Assembly: GCA_018432315.1 (NCBI GenBank)
Contig: JAHDLB010000001.1
Coordinates: 350,656-414,655, forward strand
Source of the DNA: Anaerolineae bacterium
GTDB lineage: Bacteria; Chloroflexota; Anaerolineae; Aggregatilineales; Aggregatilineaceae
DNA length: 64,000 nt
Direction of reading: 5' to 3'
In this document: positions 34,447-44,384 of the stretch, piece after piece
How the letters are laid out: the number at the start of each line of letters is the position of its first letter
Numbering within the stretch: the first letter of the stretch is position 1
Position numbers and translations under genes: made by a program
The notes under the pieces: model-generated
What the model saw: only the letters and a program-made list of their open reading frames with translations
Told to the model about the DNA's origin: nothing
The model's database searches: none

Positions 34447-34479
34447 GGGAGTGGGCCGGCCCATTCACGGCCCACTCCC
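34447..34479. terminator. Intercistronic hairpin between binding protein and permease (beta-glucoside operon)
   Basis: Perfect 12-bp stem, GGGAGTGGGCCG (34447-34458) and CGGCCCACTCCC (34468-34479), with a 9-nt loop, placed between the binding-protein stop and the permease ribosome site. It has no T-run on the transcribed strand. It is the most stable of the five such hairpins in the window. Confidence 0.7.
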
Positions 34480-34516
34480 CATTCAGTTCGTAAAGGACAG
34501 CGGATGCAGTGCCGCG

Positions 34517-35797
34517 TTACTTGCCGAAGTACTCGGCGACCGCCTCTTCATGCTGTGCGGCGGCTTGCTCTGGCGTGATCTCCAGGCCGAACAGAGCCTG
34601 CATGACGTCCTTGTGGACCTCACCCAGTTCCGGCGGCAGGTACTGATCATACCAGAGTTGCACGCTGGCCGCGTTCTCTACGATGTCCATGATCTGGCTG
34701 AGCATCGGGTCTTCGATCATGTCGGCCACGCCCACCACCGGCGGAATACGCCCGGCTTCCACGCGCAGCGCGACCGATTCGTCGTCGATCAGGTACTGGA
34801 GCATCTGGAAGGCTTCATCCGGATACTCGCAGGTGGGCGCAATGTGGTAGTAGTTGTCGCCAACGGTGCCGACGACGTTGCTCGGATCACCCGCGCCGCC
34901 TTCGACCGCCGGGAACGGGAAGACGCCCAGGGAGTCGTTGAAGAACTCTTCGTTCTCGGCCAGGAAGTTCGAGGCTTCCCAGCTACCCATCAGCTCCATC
35001 GCGGCTTGGTTGGCGTACATCAGCATGCGGCCCTGGCCGGTGTCGTAGTCGAGGCCGTTGAAGCCCTCGTTGAAGCCGCCCATTTCCACGAGCTGCTGCA
35101 CCATCTCGCCCGCCTGGACGAAGACCGGGTCCTCGAACGAGCCGCCGGTCCGGTTCGCCGCCGAAGCGAAGACTTCGGGGCCGCCCAGACGATCGACCAG
35201 GTACATGTAGTACATGGAGCTGGTCCACTTGGTCTTGTTCGCCAGCGAGAAGGGCGCGATCCCGTTGTCGATCAGGGTCTGCGCCACTTCCAACAGCTCA
35301 TCCCAGGTCGCGGGCACTTCGAGCCCGTAGTCCTCGAAGATCTGCTTGTTGTAGAAGATCACGGCGACGGCCGTATTCTCGACCGGGACGCCCCAGATTT
35401 TCTCGTCGAACGTGACGTTGCTCAGCGAGGCGGGCAGGAAGCGGGTGTAGTAGTCGTCTTCCATCATGTACGGGGTCAGGTCCAGCACCTGCTCGGACTG
35501 GACGTATTCGTACAGCGGGCCGCCGCCCCATGACATGAACACGCACGGCGCGTCGCCGGCGCCCATCGCGGTGCGGATGCGGGTCTTGTACGGGTCGTTC
35601 TGCATCGGCACGACTTCGACTTCCACGTCCGGGTTATCCGCCATATAGCGGTCCACCGCTTGCTGGATCAGCTCCGGCCCGGTGCCGGTGACCTGAATGT
35701 GCCAGAAAGTGATTTGTTTGGTCTGGCGGGCGCTCGCCAGCGAGCCGGTGCCCACCACCATGACCAGAATCAGCGCCAGAATCAACAGTTTACGCAT
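34517..35797 (-). CDS. Sugar ABC transporter substrate-binding protein (beta-glucoside operon)
   Basis: A 426-residue exported family-1 binding protein. The signal peptide (MRKLLILALILVMVVGTGS) is cleaved near ASA/RQT, without a lipobox. The mature start QITFWHIQVTGTGPELIQQAVDRYMADNPDVEVEVVPMQNDPYKTRIRTAMGAGDAPCVFMSWGGG is typical of carbohydrate binders, as are the ATWDELLEVAQTLIDNGIAPF hinge and NQAAMELMGSWEAS. AAGGAG precedes the ATG. It lies directly behind the LacI gene and ahead of the permeases and GH3, so its ligand is probably a beta-linked gluco- or xylo-oligosaccharide. Confidence 0.9.
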   Translation of the reverse strand: MRKLLILALILVMVVGTGSLASARQTKQITFWHIQVTGTGPELIQQAVDRYMADNPDVEVEVVPMQNDPYKTRIRTAMGAGDAPCVFMSWGGGPLYEYVQSEQVLDLTPYMMEDDYYTRFLPASLSNVTFDEKIWGVPVENTAVAVIFYNKQIFEDYGLEVPATWDELLEVAQTLIDNGIAPFSLANKTKWTSSMYYMYLVDRLGGPEVFASAANRTGGSFEDPVFVQAGEMVQQLVEMGGFNEGFNGLDYDTGQGRMLMYANQAAMELMGSWEASNFLAENEEFFNDSLGVFPFPAVEGGAGDPSNVVGTVGDNYYHIAPTCEYPDEAFQMLQYLIDDESVALRVEAGRIPPVVGVADMIEDPMLSQIMDIVENAASVQLWYDQYLPPELGEVHKDVMQALFGLEITPEQAAAQHEEAVAEYFGK

Positions 35798-35907
35798 GTC
35801 AGAGACTCCTTGTCTATTGCGGCTATTACGAGATCGAACGTCAAACACGAAACGCGGTGTCTCAGTTGGCTCTCGGTTCACTCCTTTCTAGCTCAGGATC
35901 ATGCTGT

Positions 35908-36921
35908 TCACGCAGAATTCTTTGGCGGCTTGCATGACTCGCGGATGATCAACTCTGTGCCCAGGGTGACGCGCTGCATGGGGCGCTCCGGCTGGGTGAT
36001 GTATTCCATCAGCATTCGCACCGCCGTCCGGCCCATCTCCACCAACTGCTGGCGGACGGTCGTCAGGGCGGGGCGCGCCGCCGCCGCTTCGGGGATGTCG
36101 TCGAAGCCGATCACCGAGACATCGTCCGGAAAGTGCAGCCCGCGGCTGTGAATCGCGTCGATGACACCGAATGCTGATACGTCGTTGGCGGTGAAGATCG
36201 CGGTCGGCGGGTCCGGCAGATCCAGCAGGTGGAGCGCTGCCTCGTACGACGGCGTACGCAGAAAGTAGCCTTCGCGCACCAACTCGGCATCGAACGGGAT
36301 CCCGGCCTGTTGCAGCGCGGCGCGATAGCCCTGCAGGCGTTCGAGGGCGCTGCTGGTGTGGGACGCGCCCGCCACGAAACCGATCCGCTGGTGCCCTAGC
36401 TCGATCAGGTACTGGGTGGCGTCGAACGCGCCGCGCCAGTTGGTCGAAACCACGGTCGGGCTGAAATCGTCGAAGCCCTGGTGATCGATCACGACGTACG
36501 GGAAATTCTTCTTGTGCAGGGGCGCGAGATACGCGTTCGGGTCGGATGGCAGCAGCAGGAGCAGCCCTTCGGTCAGCCCGTGCGCCAGCGTGTGGACGAA
36601 CACCGGCTCTTTGACCCGCTGGTTGTGCGTGGTGTGCAGCAGCAGATCGTACCCGGCGCTCGCCAGTTCTTCGTCGATGCCGCGCAGGATCTCGCCGCTG
36701 TAGCTGACGGCGACCTCCGGGATCATCACGCCGATCACGCCGGAACGCCCGCCGGCCAGGCTGCGCGCCACCGGGTTGAGCCGGTAGTCCAATTCCTGCA
36801 CGGCGTTGAGCACGCGCTGGGTCAGCTCCGGGCTGACGAAATGCGTCCCGTTGAGGACGTGCGAGACGGTGGACATCGATACACCGGCTCGCTCGGCGAC
36901 TTGTTTAATCGTGGGTGGCAT
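35908..36921 (-). CDS. LacI-family transcriptional regulator of the beta-glucoside operon
   Basis: A 337-residue repressor. The N-terminal helix-turn-helix reads TIKQVAERAGVSMSTVSHVLNGTHFVSPELTQRVLNAVQELDYRLNPVARSLAGGRSGVIG, including the hinge. The rest is a periplasmic-binding-like sensor ending SVIGFDDIPEAAAARPALTTVRQQLVEMGRTAVRMLME. It is the first gene of the operon. A 20-bp perfect operator lies directly downstream of its own -10 box, indicating autoregulation of the whole operon with relief by a sugar ligand. Confidence 0.92.
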   Translation of the reverse strand: MPPTIKQVAERAGVSMSTVSHVLNGTHFVSPELTQRVLNAVQELDYRLNPVARSLAGGRSGVIGVMIPEVAVSYSGEILRGIDEELASAGYDLLLHTTHNQRVKEPVFVHTLAHGLTEGLLLLLPSDPNAYLAPLHKKNFPYVVIDHQGFDDFSPTVVSTNWRGAFDATQYLIELGHQRIGFVAGASHTSSALERLQGYRAALQQAGIPFDAELVREGYFLRTPSYEAALHLLDLPDPPTAIFTANDVSAFGVIDAIHSRGLHFPDDVSVIGFDDIPEAAAARPALTTVRQQLVEMGRTAVRMLMEYITQPERPMQRVTLGTELIIRESCKPPKNSA

Positions 36922-36967
36922 GACCTAAAAACCTGTCTTCGAAAACGCAGTATTGACCGTAAAATTC

Positions 36968-37017
36968 TGATCGAAGCGCTTCGATCACATTAAACCGCAA
37001 ATCGATTGAGGTGTCAA
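36968..37017 (-). promoter_or_regulatory. Promoter and 20-bp LacI-type operator of the beta-glucoside operon
   Basis: On the minus strand TTGACA (37012-37017) and TTTAAT (36989-36994) are 17 bp apart. Immediately downstream, over the transcription start, is the perfect palindrome TGATCGAAGC/GCTTCGATCA (36968-36987) with the central GC step typical of LacI-family operators. The arrangement predicts steric block of transcription by the adjacent regulator. Confidence 0.8.
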
Positions 37018-37038
37018 GTGATTCGCTTCACAAAGCGG

Positions 37039-37072
37039 CGATGCCGGTCCTACCCGCTGGGGGCCGGCATCG
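37039..37072 (-). terminator. Hairpin downstream of the methylmalonate-semialdehyde dehydrogenase gene
   Basis: Stem CGATGCCGG (37039-37047) and CCGGCATCG (37064-37072), a perfect 9 bp with a 16-nt loop, lies 47 bp past the dehydrogenase stop and just before the lacI operon promoter. CCGCTTTG follows on the minus strand. It would separate the two transcription units. Confidence 0.5.
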
Positions 37073-37118
37073 TTACCGTGCGTGATCGGGAGGGGGCGCG
37101 CAGGGGATCGCCGCGCGG

Positions 37119-38597
<1,479 letters not shown>

Positions 38598-38772
38598 GAT
38601 CTTCGATCACCTTTCTATCATGTGATTGAGCACACGGTCTGGACAGGGCGCGTTCAGTCCCGCCCATGTAAACTGGCGTTCGGGCGGGCCCGAGTTTAAC
38701 ACACAAGGCCAATCGAGCCGAGAAAACGTATTCTCACAAGGCAGATGCGCGCCGCCGGGGTGTGATGGCAAA

Positions 38773-38804
38773 CCAGCGGCGCCGGGCTGCCCCAGCGCCG
38801 CTGG
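38773..38804 (-). terminator. Terminator-like hairpin after the CARDB-repeat protein gene
   Basis: Perfect 10-bp stem, CCAGCGGCGC (38773-38782) and GCGCCGCTGG (38795-38804), 34 bp past the stop, followed by TTTGCC on the minus strand. The location and strength suggest a terminator, though the T-run is short. Confidence 0.55.
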
Positions 38805-38838
38805 ACGGTTCTATTCTGGTTACCCTGGCGCGGTGCGC

Positions 38839-39895
38839 TCAGGGCTGCGCCACGGTGACCGCCTGGATGTACGTGTTGTTGCTCTCGTCGCTCTCCGCGA
38901 TGTCGCCCGTCCGGTCGACCACGACCTTGGTGTTGATCGACGGGTACCAGCTTGGGTAGCCCGCGTAGTTGCAGGTCAGGATTCGCCCACCGCGCGCCGC
39001 CAGGCTGTCCAGCAGCCACTCGCAGGCCGGGGTGGGGTAGTTCTCGCCGGGGTACCAATCCACGCGGAACGTGCTGGAAACCGCCGCGTCGCCGCGGTTG
39101 TACACGCCCACCCGTACCTGGACGGTCTGACCCTGCACGGGGGTCGCGGGCGACAGTGAGAACTCGCTCACGAACAGGTCGGGCTGGGCGGTGACCGGCT
39201 CGGTGACCGTGACCGCCTGGGTGTAGGTGTTGTTGCCTTCGTTGCTCTCCGCGATGGCGTTGGCCGTATCGACCACGACTTTGGTGTTGATCGAGGGATA
39301 CCAGCTTGGGTAGCCCGCGTAGGTGCAGGTGAGGATGCGCCCGCCACCGGCGGCCATGCTGTCCAGCGTCCAGTCACAGCCCGGCGTGGCGTAACCCTCG
39401 CCGGGATACCACTCGATGCGGAAGCTGCCCGCCACCGCCGCGCTGCCGCCGTTGTACACGCCGACGCGCACCTCGACCGGCTGGCCCTGGACCGGGCTGG
39501 CGGGCGACAGCGAGAACTCGCTCACGAACAGGTCGGGCTGGACGGTGACCGGCGCGCTGACCGTGATCGTCTGCGTAAAGCCGTTGTTGGCTTCGTTGGT
39601 TTCCGCGATGGCGTTGGCCGTATCGACCAGCACGCGCGTGTTGATCGACGCGTACCAGCTTGGATAGCCCGCGTACGTGCAGGTGAGGATGCGCCCGCCG
39701 CCCGCCGCCATGCTGTCCAGCGTCCAGTCGCAGCCCGGCGCGCTGAAACTTTCGCCCGGATACCACTCGATGCGGAACGGGCTTGAGACCGCCGCGCTGC
39801 CGCCGTTGTACACGCCAACGCGCACTTCGACCGGCTGGCCCTGGACCGGGCTGGCGGGTGTCAGCGAAAACTCGCTCACGAACAGGTCCGGCCCG
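38839..39895 (-). repeat. Three tandem 354-bp coding repeats (CARDB units)
   Basis: Units at about 39542-39895, 39188-39541 and 38839-39187 are in register at 354 bp and differ by scattered substitutions. Long identical blocks, such as the region coding GYPSWY, show recent duplication or gene conversion. Frame and domain borders are kept, so the array can change copy number without breaking the gene. Confidence 0.8.
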
Positions 39896-41250
39896 CCGGC
39901 TGCTGGGGTGGGCGGCACGGTGGTCGGCGTCGGCACAGCGGGGGAGGTCGGGCTGATCGGCGTCGGCGGCGGTACCAGCGTCGCCGGGATGGAGGGGATC
40001 ACCGGGGTGTCCAGCGCCAGCGCCGGGTCGCCGAATGCCGTCGCCCACACGAACGCCGCCTCGCCGCTCAACATGGGATCGGTGAAGACCGGGCCGGTGG
40101 GCGCGGTACCGGCGACGTCCATGTAGTAAATCTCGTCGTCCACGTTGTAGACGAACCCCACCGGCACGCCGAGTAGCTGGCCGATCTGCTCTTCCATCGT
40201 GAGCATGATCGCCGTTCCCGACCGCAGCCACCGGACGCTTTCATCCGCGCCATCCGACGACCGGAACAGCAGGATGTCGCCGTCCGCCGCCCACTGGGGC
40301 CGGTAGAGCGTGTGCACCCCGTCCGCGAAAAAGAGCTGGCGCGGCGGGTTGATGTCGTCCGGGCCGCTGGGGCGCAGCGTGCCGATCGCGTTGGTCGTGA
40401 TCGCGTGCGGCGGGGTGCCCAGGGGTGGGCCCGCCGGGTACGCGGGGTCGGCATACGCCAGGATCGCGTCGCCGGTGGGCAGGGTGTCCATGTCCGCCGC
40501 GGTGTACGGGCTGCTGATCAACTCCTGCACGACGCCGGGCGCGCCGTAGGGGTACCACGCCACCGCGCCGAGCGGCTCGTCGCCCGGTTCGAGCGGGTCG
40601 AACCGGATCTGCGCGTGATAGGTGCCGGTCGCCTCGTCGTCGGCGAGCAGCGTCACGTGCGGGATGGTTTCGGCAGTTGCCAGGAATTCGCCGCCCACGA
40701 AGCCGGCGATCTCGGCGCCGCTGCTGGTCAGGATGTCGAGCACGTCGCCGGTCGTCAGGTCGAAGACGATCACGCGCCACGCGCGCGCCGCGCCGGGCTC
40801 GTTCGCAAATCCGACCGCGATGCGGTTCGCCGCATCGGACGAGTAGCGGTCGCCCAGGACGATCATCTCATCCGGTTGGGCCTGGTGAACCTGAAGCAGC
40901 GCCCCCGTTTGCAGGTCGAAAAAGCCGATGCCCGCCCGCCCGCTGTTCAGCGACGCCACGCCGACGAAATAGCGGCCATCCTGCGAGATGTGCATCGGCT
41001 TGAAGCTGCACGGCGTTCCCGCCGCTTCGTCCGGCAGGGTGGGGCGCGGGATCGAGGCGAATTCACCCGCCGGGCTGATCCAGTGTAGCGTGTCCTCGCA
41101 CTGGTCATGGATCACCAGCCACCAGTCGCCCGGCGGGAGCGCCGCCGCGTGGCTGGCCGGGGTGTGGGGCAGCGCGCCAAAGGCGAGCAACAAGCCCGCC
41201 GCTACCACGATCCTGAACAGCGCGAGTCGTGCGGTCTGTCGATCGTTCAT
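38839..41250 (-). CDS. Secreted protein with beta-propeller-like region and three CARDB repeats
   Basis: An 803-residue exported protein. The signal peptide (after MNDRQTARLALFRIVVAAG) ends near SHA/AAL. Residues about 40-410 look like a WD/TolB-type propeller (HISQDGRYFVGVASL, GFFDLQTGALLQVH, VIVFDLTTGDVLDIL). A Pro/Thr-rich linker follows. The last 350 residues are three 118-residue repeats, each beginning PDLFVSEFSL and containing GQPVEVRVGVYNGGSAAV, RILTCTYAGYPSWY and AIAE-NEGNN, the CARDB adhesion fold. The repeats are nearly identical in DNA. Two cysteines per repeat may pair. The likely location is the cell surface or outside; its ligand is unknown. Confidence 0.82.
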   Translation of the reverse strand: MNDRQTARLALFRIVVAAGLLLAFGALPHTPASHAAALPPGDWWLVIHDQCEDTLHWISPAGEFASIPRPTLPDEAAGTPCSFKPMHISQDGRYFVGVASLNSGRAGIGFFDLQTGALLQVHQAQPDEMIVLGDRYSSDAANRIAVGFANEPGAARAWRVIVFDLTTGDVLDILTSSGAEIAGFVGGEFLATAETIPHVTLLADDEATGTYHAQIRFDPLEPGDEPLGAVAWYPYGAPGVVQELISSPYTAADMDTLPTGDAILAYADPAYPAGPPLGTPPHAITTNAIGTLRPSGPDDINPPRQLFFADGVHTLYRPQWAADGDILLFRSSDGADESVRWLRSGTAIMLTMEEQIGQLLGVPVGFVYNVDDEIYYMDVAGTAPTGPVFTDPMLSGEAAFVWATAFGDPALALDTPVIPSIPATLVPPPTPISPTSPAVPTPTTVPPTPAAGGPDLFVSEFSLTPASPVQGQPVEVRVGVYNGGSAAVSSPFRIEWYPGESFSAPGCDWTLDSMAAGGGRILTCTYAGYPSWYASINTRVLVDTANAIAETNEANNGFTQTITVSAPVTVQPDLFVSEFSLSPASPVQGQPVEVRVGVYNGGSAAVAGSFRIEWYPGEGYATPGCDWTLDSMAAGGGRILTCTYAGYPSWYPSINTKVVVDTANAIAESNEGNNTYTQAVTVTEPVTAQPDLFVSEFSLSPATPVQGQTVQVRVGVYNRGDAAVSSTFRVDWYPGENYPTPACEWLLDSLAARGGRILTCNYAGYPSWYPSINTKVVVDRTGDIAESDESNNTYIQAVTVAQP

Positions 41251-41664
41251 GGTTCTTCCCTTCCTGTGCTCTACTTGTCGAACCGGAGGTTGGCTTGCTG
41301 GTTTCGCCGTCCACAGGAGCAGGAAGTGCAGGGCGTTGGCGAGGCGGCGATGCGCCTGCTCACAACAGCTTGCGCGAACGGGATGTGCTACATCGACATG
41401 CATTTATCTTAGGGGAAAATGCCCCCCGGAATCAACACAGTCGAGCGCAAACCAGCCGAAACGGGCCGCAAGCAGTTGTTGATCTGACGATAGCGGTATA
41501 TACTACCTGTTAACATCCCTGAGACCGCATCCGGCAGATGGGCGATCAGGGATAGCTGTTCCCCTGAATTGTTACCTGCTCCCGGTCACGGTTTGGCGCT
41601 GGTGCACGCCCGGCCAGATGATCCCTAGAGGGTCGATTTAATTACACAACAAGGAGAAAACAAC
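41251..41664. other. 414-bp divergent non-coding region upstream of the peptide importer
   Basis: Apart from a candidate promoter at 41476-41504, it contains a short hairpin TCAGGG...CCCTGA (around 41547-41568) in the untranslated leader. The half nearest the CARDB gene has no signal I can name. No small gene is supported. Confidence 0.45.
41476..41504 (+). promoter_or_regulatory. Candidate promoter of the peptide ABC operon
   Basis: TTGTTG (41476-41481) and TATACT (41499-41504) are 17 bp apart and lie about 160 bp before the binding-protein start. It is the best -10/-35 pair in this gap. Confidence 0.45.
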
Positions 41665-43314
41665 ATGCGTCTGAAAATGGTATCAGGTTTGATCGTGCTG
41701 GCGGTGATCGCCGTGCTGGCCGGAAGCCCGTCGGTCGGGCCCGCGCCGGCTGCCGCACAGTCCGACGAGTTCGCCTGCCCGAACACCGGCGGCACGCTGA
41801 TCACGGCCATCACCGATGATCCGGTGAGCCTCAACGGCATCTATGCCAACGACGGCGCCTCGGTTGCGGTGCTGTCGTACGTCTTCAACCCGCTGACGCT
41901 GGGCGGCGAGAACTGGGGCACCGAGATCAAGGGCGACCTGGCCGAAAGCTGGAGCGTGAGCGAGGATGGCCTGACGTGGACCTTCAACCTGCACCAGGGC
42001 GTGAAATGGCATGACGGCGAAGAACTGACCGCCGAGGACGTGGTCTACACGTTCCAGACGATCCAGACGTCCGAGGCCGATATCGCGCCGTTCCGCCCGC
42101 GCTTTATGCAGGGCGACGAGCCGATCCAGTTCGAGGCTGCCGATGATTACACCGTCGTCGCCACGCTGAACGCGCCCAACGCGTCGTTCTTCACCGACAT
42201 TAGCGTGCCGATTGTGCCCAGGCATGCCCTCGAGGGCCAGGACCTGCGCGAAGGCCCGTTCAACCGCGCCCCGATCGGGACCGGCCCGTTCAAGGTCGTG
42301 GAATGGAACACCGCCGAGAGCATCGTCCTGGAAGCCAACGAGGACTACTTCCGGGGCCGCCCGTGCATCGACCGCCTGATCTTCCGCATCATCCCCGATG
42401 AGCAGACCCAGGTCGCCGCGCTGCAAACCGGCGAGGTCGATTTCCTGCCGAATATTCCGGGCGCGTCGGTCCCGACGTTCCAGGATAATCCCGAGTTCAC
42501 CGTGTCGATTGCCGAGCAGGACAGCCTGTTCCAGATGTTCTTCAACCTGGACAATCCCAAGTTCCAGGATGTGCGCGTGCGGCAGGCGCTGATGATGGCG
42601 ATCGACCGGCAGGCCGTGGTGGACATCGTGCGCCAGGGGTACGGCGTGGTCCACAACTCGCACTTCGACCATGTGGTGCCGTTCTACCGGCAGGACAAGC
42701 TCGGCGGCTACGACTACGATCCGGAACGGGCGGGCGCGCTGCTCGACGAGGCCGGGATCACCGACTCCGACGGTGACGGCGTCCGCGACGTGGACGGCGA
42801 GCCGTGGGTCATCACGATCGCGTCGTTCTCCGGCGGCTTCCGCGACTATTCCGACTACGCCGTCGTCGTCCAGGCGTTCTGGGAGGACATCGGCGTGCAG
42901 ACGGAACTGGAACTGCGCGACCTGTCCACCCTGGTCGAGCAGATCTACCAGGAGCGCGTGGTCGACAAGCCGTTCGAGGTGCACACCTCCGGCTGGAGCG
43001 TGATCGGCCCGGAGCCGAACAGCTATGCGAACTTCTACATGTGGACCGACGCCCTGGGGCCGAACATCCCGAACTATCGCAACGAAGAGGTGAACGAGCT
43101 GTTCGAGGCCGCGCGCGTGGAGACGGACTTCGATGCGCGCATGGCGATCTACGAGCAGATCGAGGTGATCCTGTGGGAAGAACTGCCCACGCTGCCGCTC
43201 TATCGCAACACCGAGCCGGCGGTGCTCAGCAGCCGCTTCAACATCGACGATGCGGTGCTCGACATCTCGTTGGGGACCAACTTCCGTCACCCGGAGCGGA
43301 TCTACCAGAACTAA
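41665..43314 (+). CDS. Peptide/nickel-type ABC transporter substrate-binding protein (family 5)
   Basis: A 549-residue exported binding protein. The signal peptide ends at AAA/QSD with no lipobox. Family-5 landmarks: GGTLITAITDDPVSLNGIYANDG, LAESWSVSEDGLTWTFNLHQGVKWHDGEELTAEDVVYTFQTI (the SBP_bac_5 signature), GTGPFKVVEWNTAESIVLEANEDYFRG, DVRVRQALMMAIDRQAVV. These bind di/oligopeptides but also some oligosaccharides and opines. AAGGAGA precedes the ATG. It heads an operon with two Dpp-type permeases. Confidence 0.92.
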   Translation: MRLKMVSGLIVLAVIAVLAGSPSVGPAPAAAQSDEFACPNTGGTLITAITDDPVSLNGIYANDGASVAVLSYVFNPLTLGGENWGTEIKGDLAESWSVSEDGLTWTFNLHQGVKWHDGEELTAEDVVYTFQTIQTSEADIAPFRPRFMQGDEPIQFEAADDYTVVATLNAPNASFFTDISVPIVPRHALEGQDLREGPFNRAPIGTGPFKVVEWNTAESIVLEANEDYFRGRPCIDRLIFRIIPDEQTQVAALQTGEVDFLPNIPGASVPTFQDNPEFTVSIAEQDSLFQMFFNLDNPKFQDVRVRQALMMAIDRQAVVDIVRQGYGVVHNSHFDHVVPFYRQDKLGGYDYDPERAGALLDEAGITDSDGDGVRDVDGEPWVITIASFSGGFRDYSDYAVVVQAFWEDIGVQTELELRDLSTLVEQIYQERVVDKPFEVHTSGWSVIGPEPNSYANFYMWTDALGPNIPNYRNEEVNELFEAARVETDFDARMAIYEQIEVILWEELPTLPLYRNTEPAVLSSRFNIDDAVLDISLGTNFRHPERIYQN

Positions 43315-43351
43315 ACTGAGCTGGCCCGTTCGCGGAGCCAGACGCGTGTGT

Positions 43352-43378
43352 GCCGGGGGCCGCTTTGCAGCCCCCGGC
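43352..43378. terminator. Intercistronic hairpin between binding protein and first permease (peptide operon)
   Basis: Perfect 9-bp stem, GCCGGGGGC (43352-43360) and GCCCCCGGC (43370-43378), loop CGCTTTGCA, between the binding-protein stop and the permease start. No T-run. It occupies the same place as the hairpins of the sugar and Liv operons. Confidence 0.65.
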
Positions 43379-43412
43379 GCCGGTAACCCACGTGCCCGAC
43401 GGTGAGTGAAGC

Positions 43413-44384
43413 ATGACGCGTTTTTTGATTCGGCGGGTCGTCCAGACGATCCCGCTGCTGATCGGCATCTCGATCCTGGCGTTTTTGATCATCCGCCTCG
43501 CGCCGGGCGATCCCACGGTGGTCTACATCGACCCCAACAAGCCGCCGCCCAGCGCCGAAGACCTCGCCCGCCTGCGCGCCGACCTGGGGATCGACGATCC
43601 GCTGCCGGTCCAGTACGTGCGCTGGCTGGGGAACGCGGTGCAGGGCGACCTGGGCTTTTCGCTGTCCGGGCGCCGCCCGGTGACGGACGAGATCGGCGAG
43701 CGCCTGCCCAACACGGCGCTGCTCGGCTTCACGTCGCTCGCGCTGACCGTGATCCTGGCGATCCCGGTCGGGATTCTGTCGGCGATCTACCGCTACACCG
43801 TGTTCGACTACGTGATCACCGTCGTCTCGTTCATCGGGCTGAGCGTGCCGGGGTTCGTGGTGGCCCTGTTTCTGATCCAGGTGTTCGCCGTCGAGCTGGG
43901 GTGGCTGCCCTCGACGGGGATGCACGACGTGCGCGAGAACTACGAAGGCTGGCGCGCCGTCCGCGATGTGGCGGAGCACCTGATCCTGCCCACCATCGCG
44001 CTCAGCGCGGCCTCGATCGCGCGGTGGGCGCGCTACCAGCGCTCGAGCCTGCTGGACGTGCTGAACCAGGATTACATCCGCACGGCGCGGGCCAAGGGCG
44101 CGCGCGAGCGGCGGGTGCTGCGCGTCCACGCGCTGCGCAACGCGCTGCTGCCCATGATCACGATCGGCGGCCTGTCGATCCCCCAGTTGGTGTCCGGCGC
44201 GTTCATCATCGAGTTCGTCTTCGGATGGCCGGGCATGGGTCGCCTCGCCGTCAACGCGGCGCTGCGGCGTGACTACCCGGTCATCATGGGCGTCACCATG
44301 ATTTCCGCCATCTTCATCGTCCTCGGCAATTTCCTGGCCGATCTGGCCTATCACTGGGCCGACCCCCGGATCCGTTATGAGTAA
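43413..44384 (+). CDS. Peptide-type ABC transporter permease (DppB-like)
   Basis: A 323-residue inner-membrane permease. It opens MTRFLIRRVVQTIPLLIGISILAFLIIRLAPGDP, the standard DppB/OppB start, followed by DLGIDDPLPVQYVRWLGNAVQGDLGFS. The coupling motif is DYIRTARAKGARERRVLRVHALRNALLPMITIGG. Six segments are predicted. It overlaps the next permease by 8 bp, indicating coupled translation. Confidence 0.92.
   Translation: MTRFLIRRVVQTIPLLIGISILAFLIIRLAPGDPTVVYIDPNKPPPSAEDLARLRADLGIDDPLPVQYVRWLGNAVQGDLGFSLSGRRPVTDEIGERLPNTALLGFTSLALTVILAIPVGILSAIYRYTVFDYVITVVSFIGLSVPGFVVALFLIQVFAVELGWLPSTGMHDVRENYEGWRAVRDVAEHLILPTIALSAASIARWARYQRSSLLDVLNQDYIRTARAKGARERRVLRVHALRNALLPMITIGGLSIPQLVSGAFIIEFVFGWPGMGRLAVNAALRRDYPVIMGVTMISAIFIVLGNFLADLAYHWADPRIRYE

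Noticed and set aside
34430..34468. Longer start for the MalF-type permease at 34468
   Set aside because: It would lie within the 12-bp-stem hairpin and has no ribosome site, whereas 34429 has GAGGAGC.
38601..38609. CTTCGATCA just upstream of mmsA as a second site for the beta-glucoside LacI regulator
   Set aside because: It equals one half of the 20-bp operator, but the other half matches in only about 4 of 11 positions, which is not convincing.
38839..39895. CRISPR-like or non-coding tandem repeats
   Set aside because: The 354-bp periodic repeats are in frame and encode CARDB domains; there are no short spaced repeats anywhere in the window.
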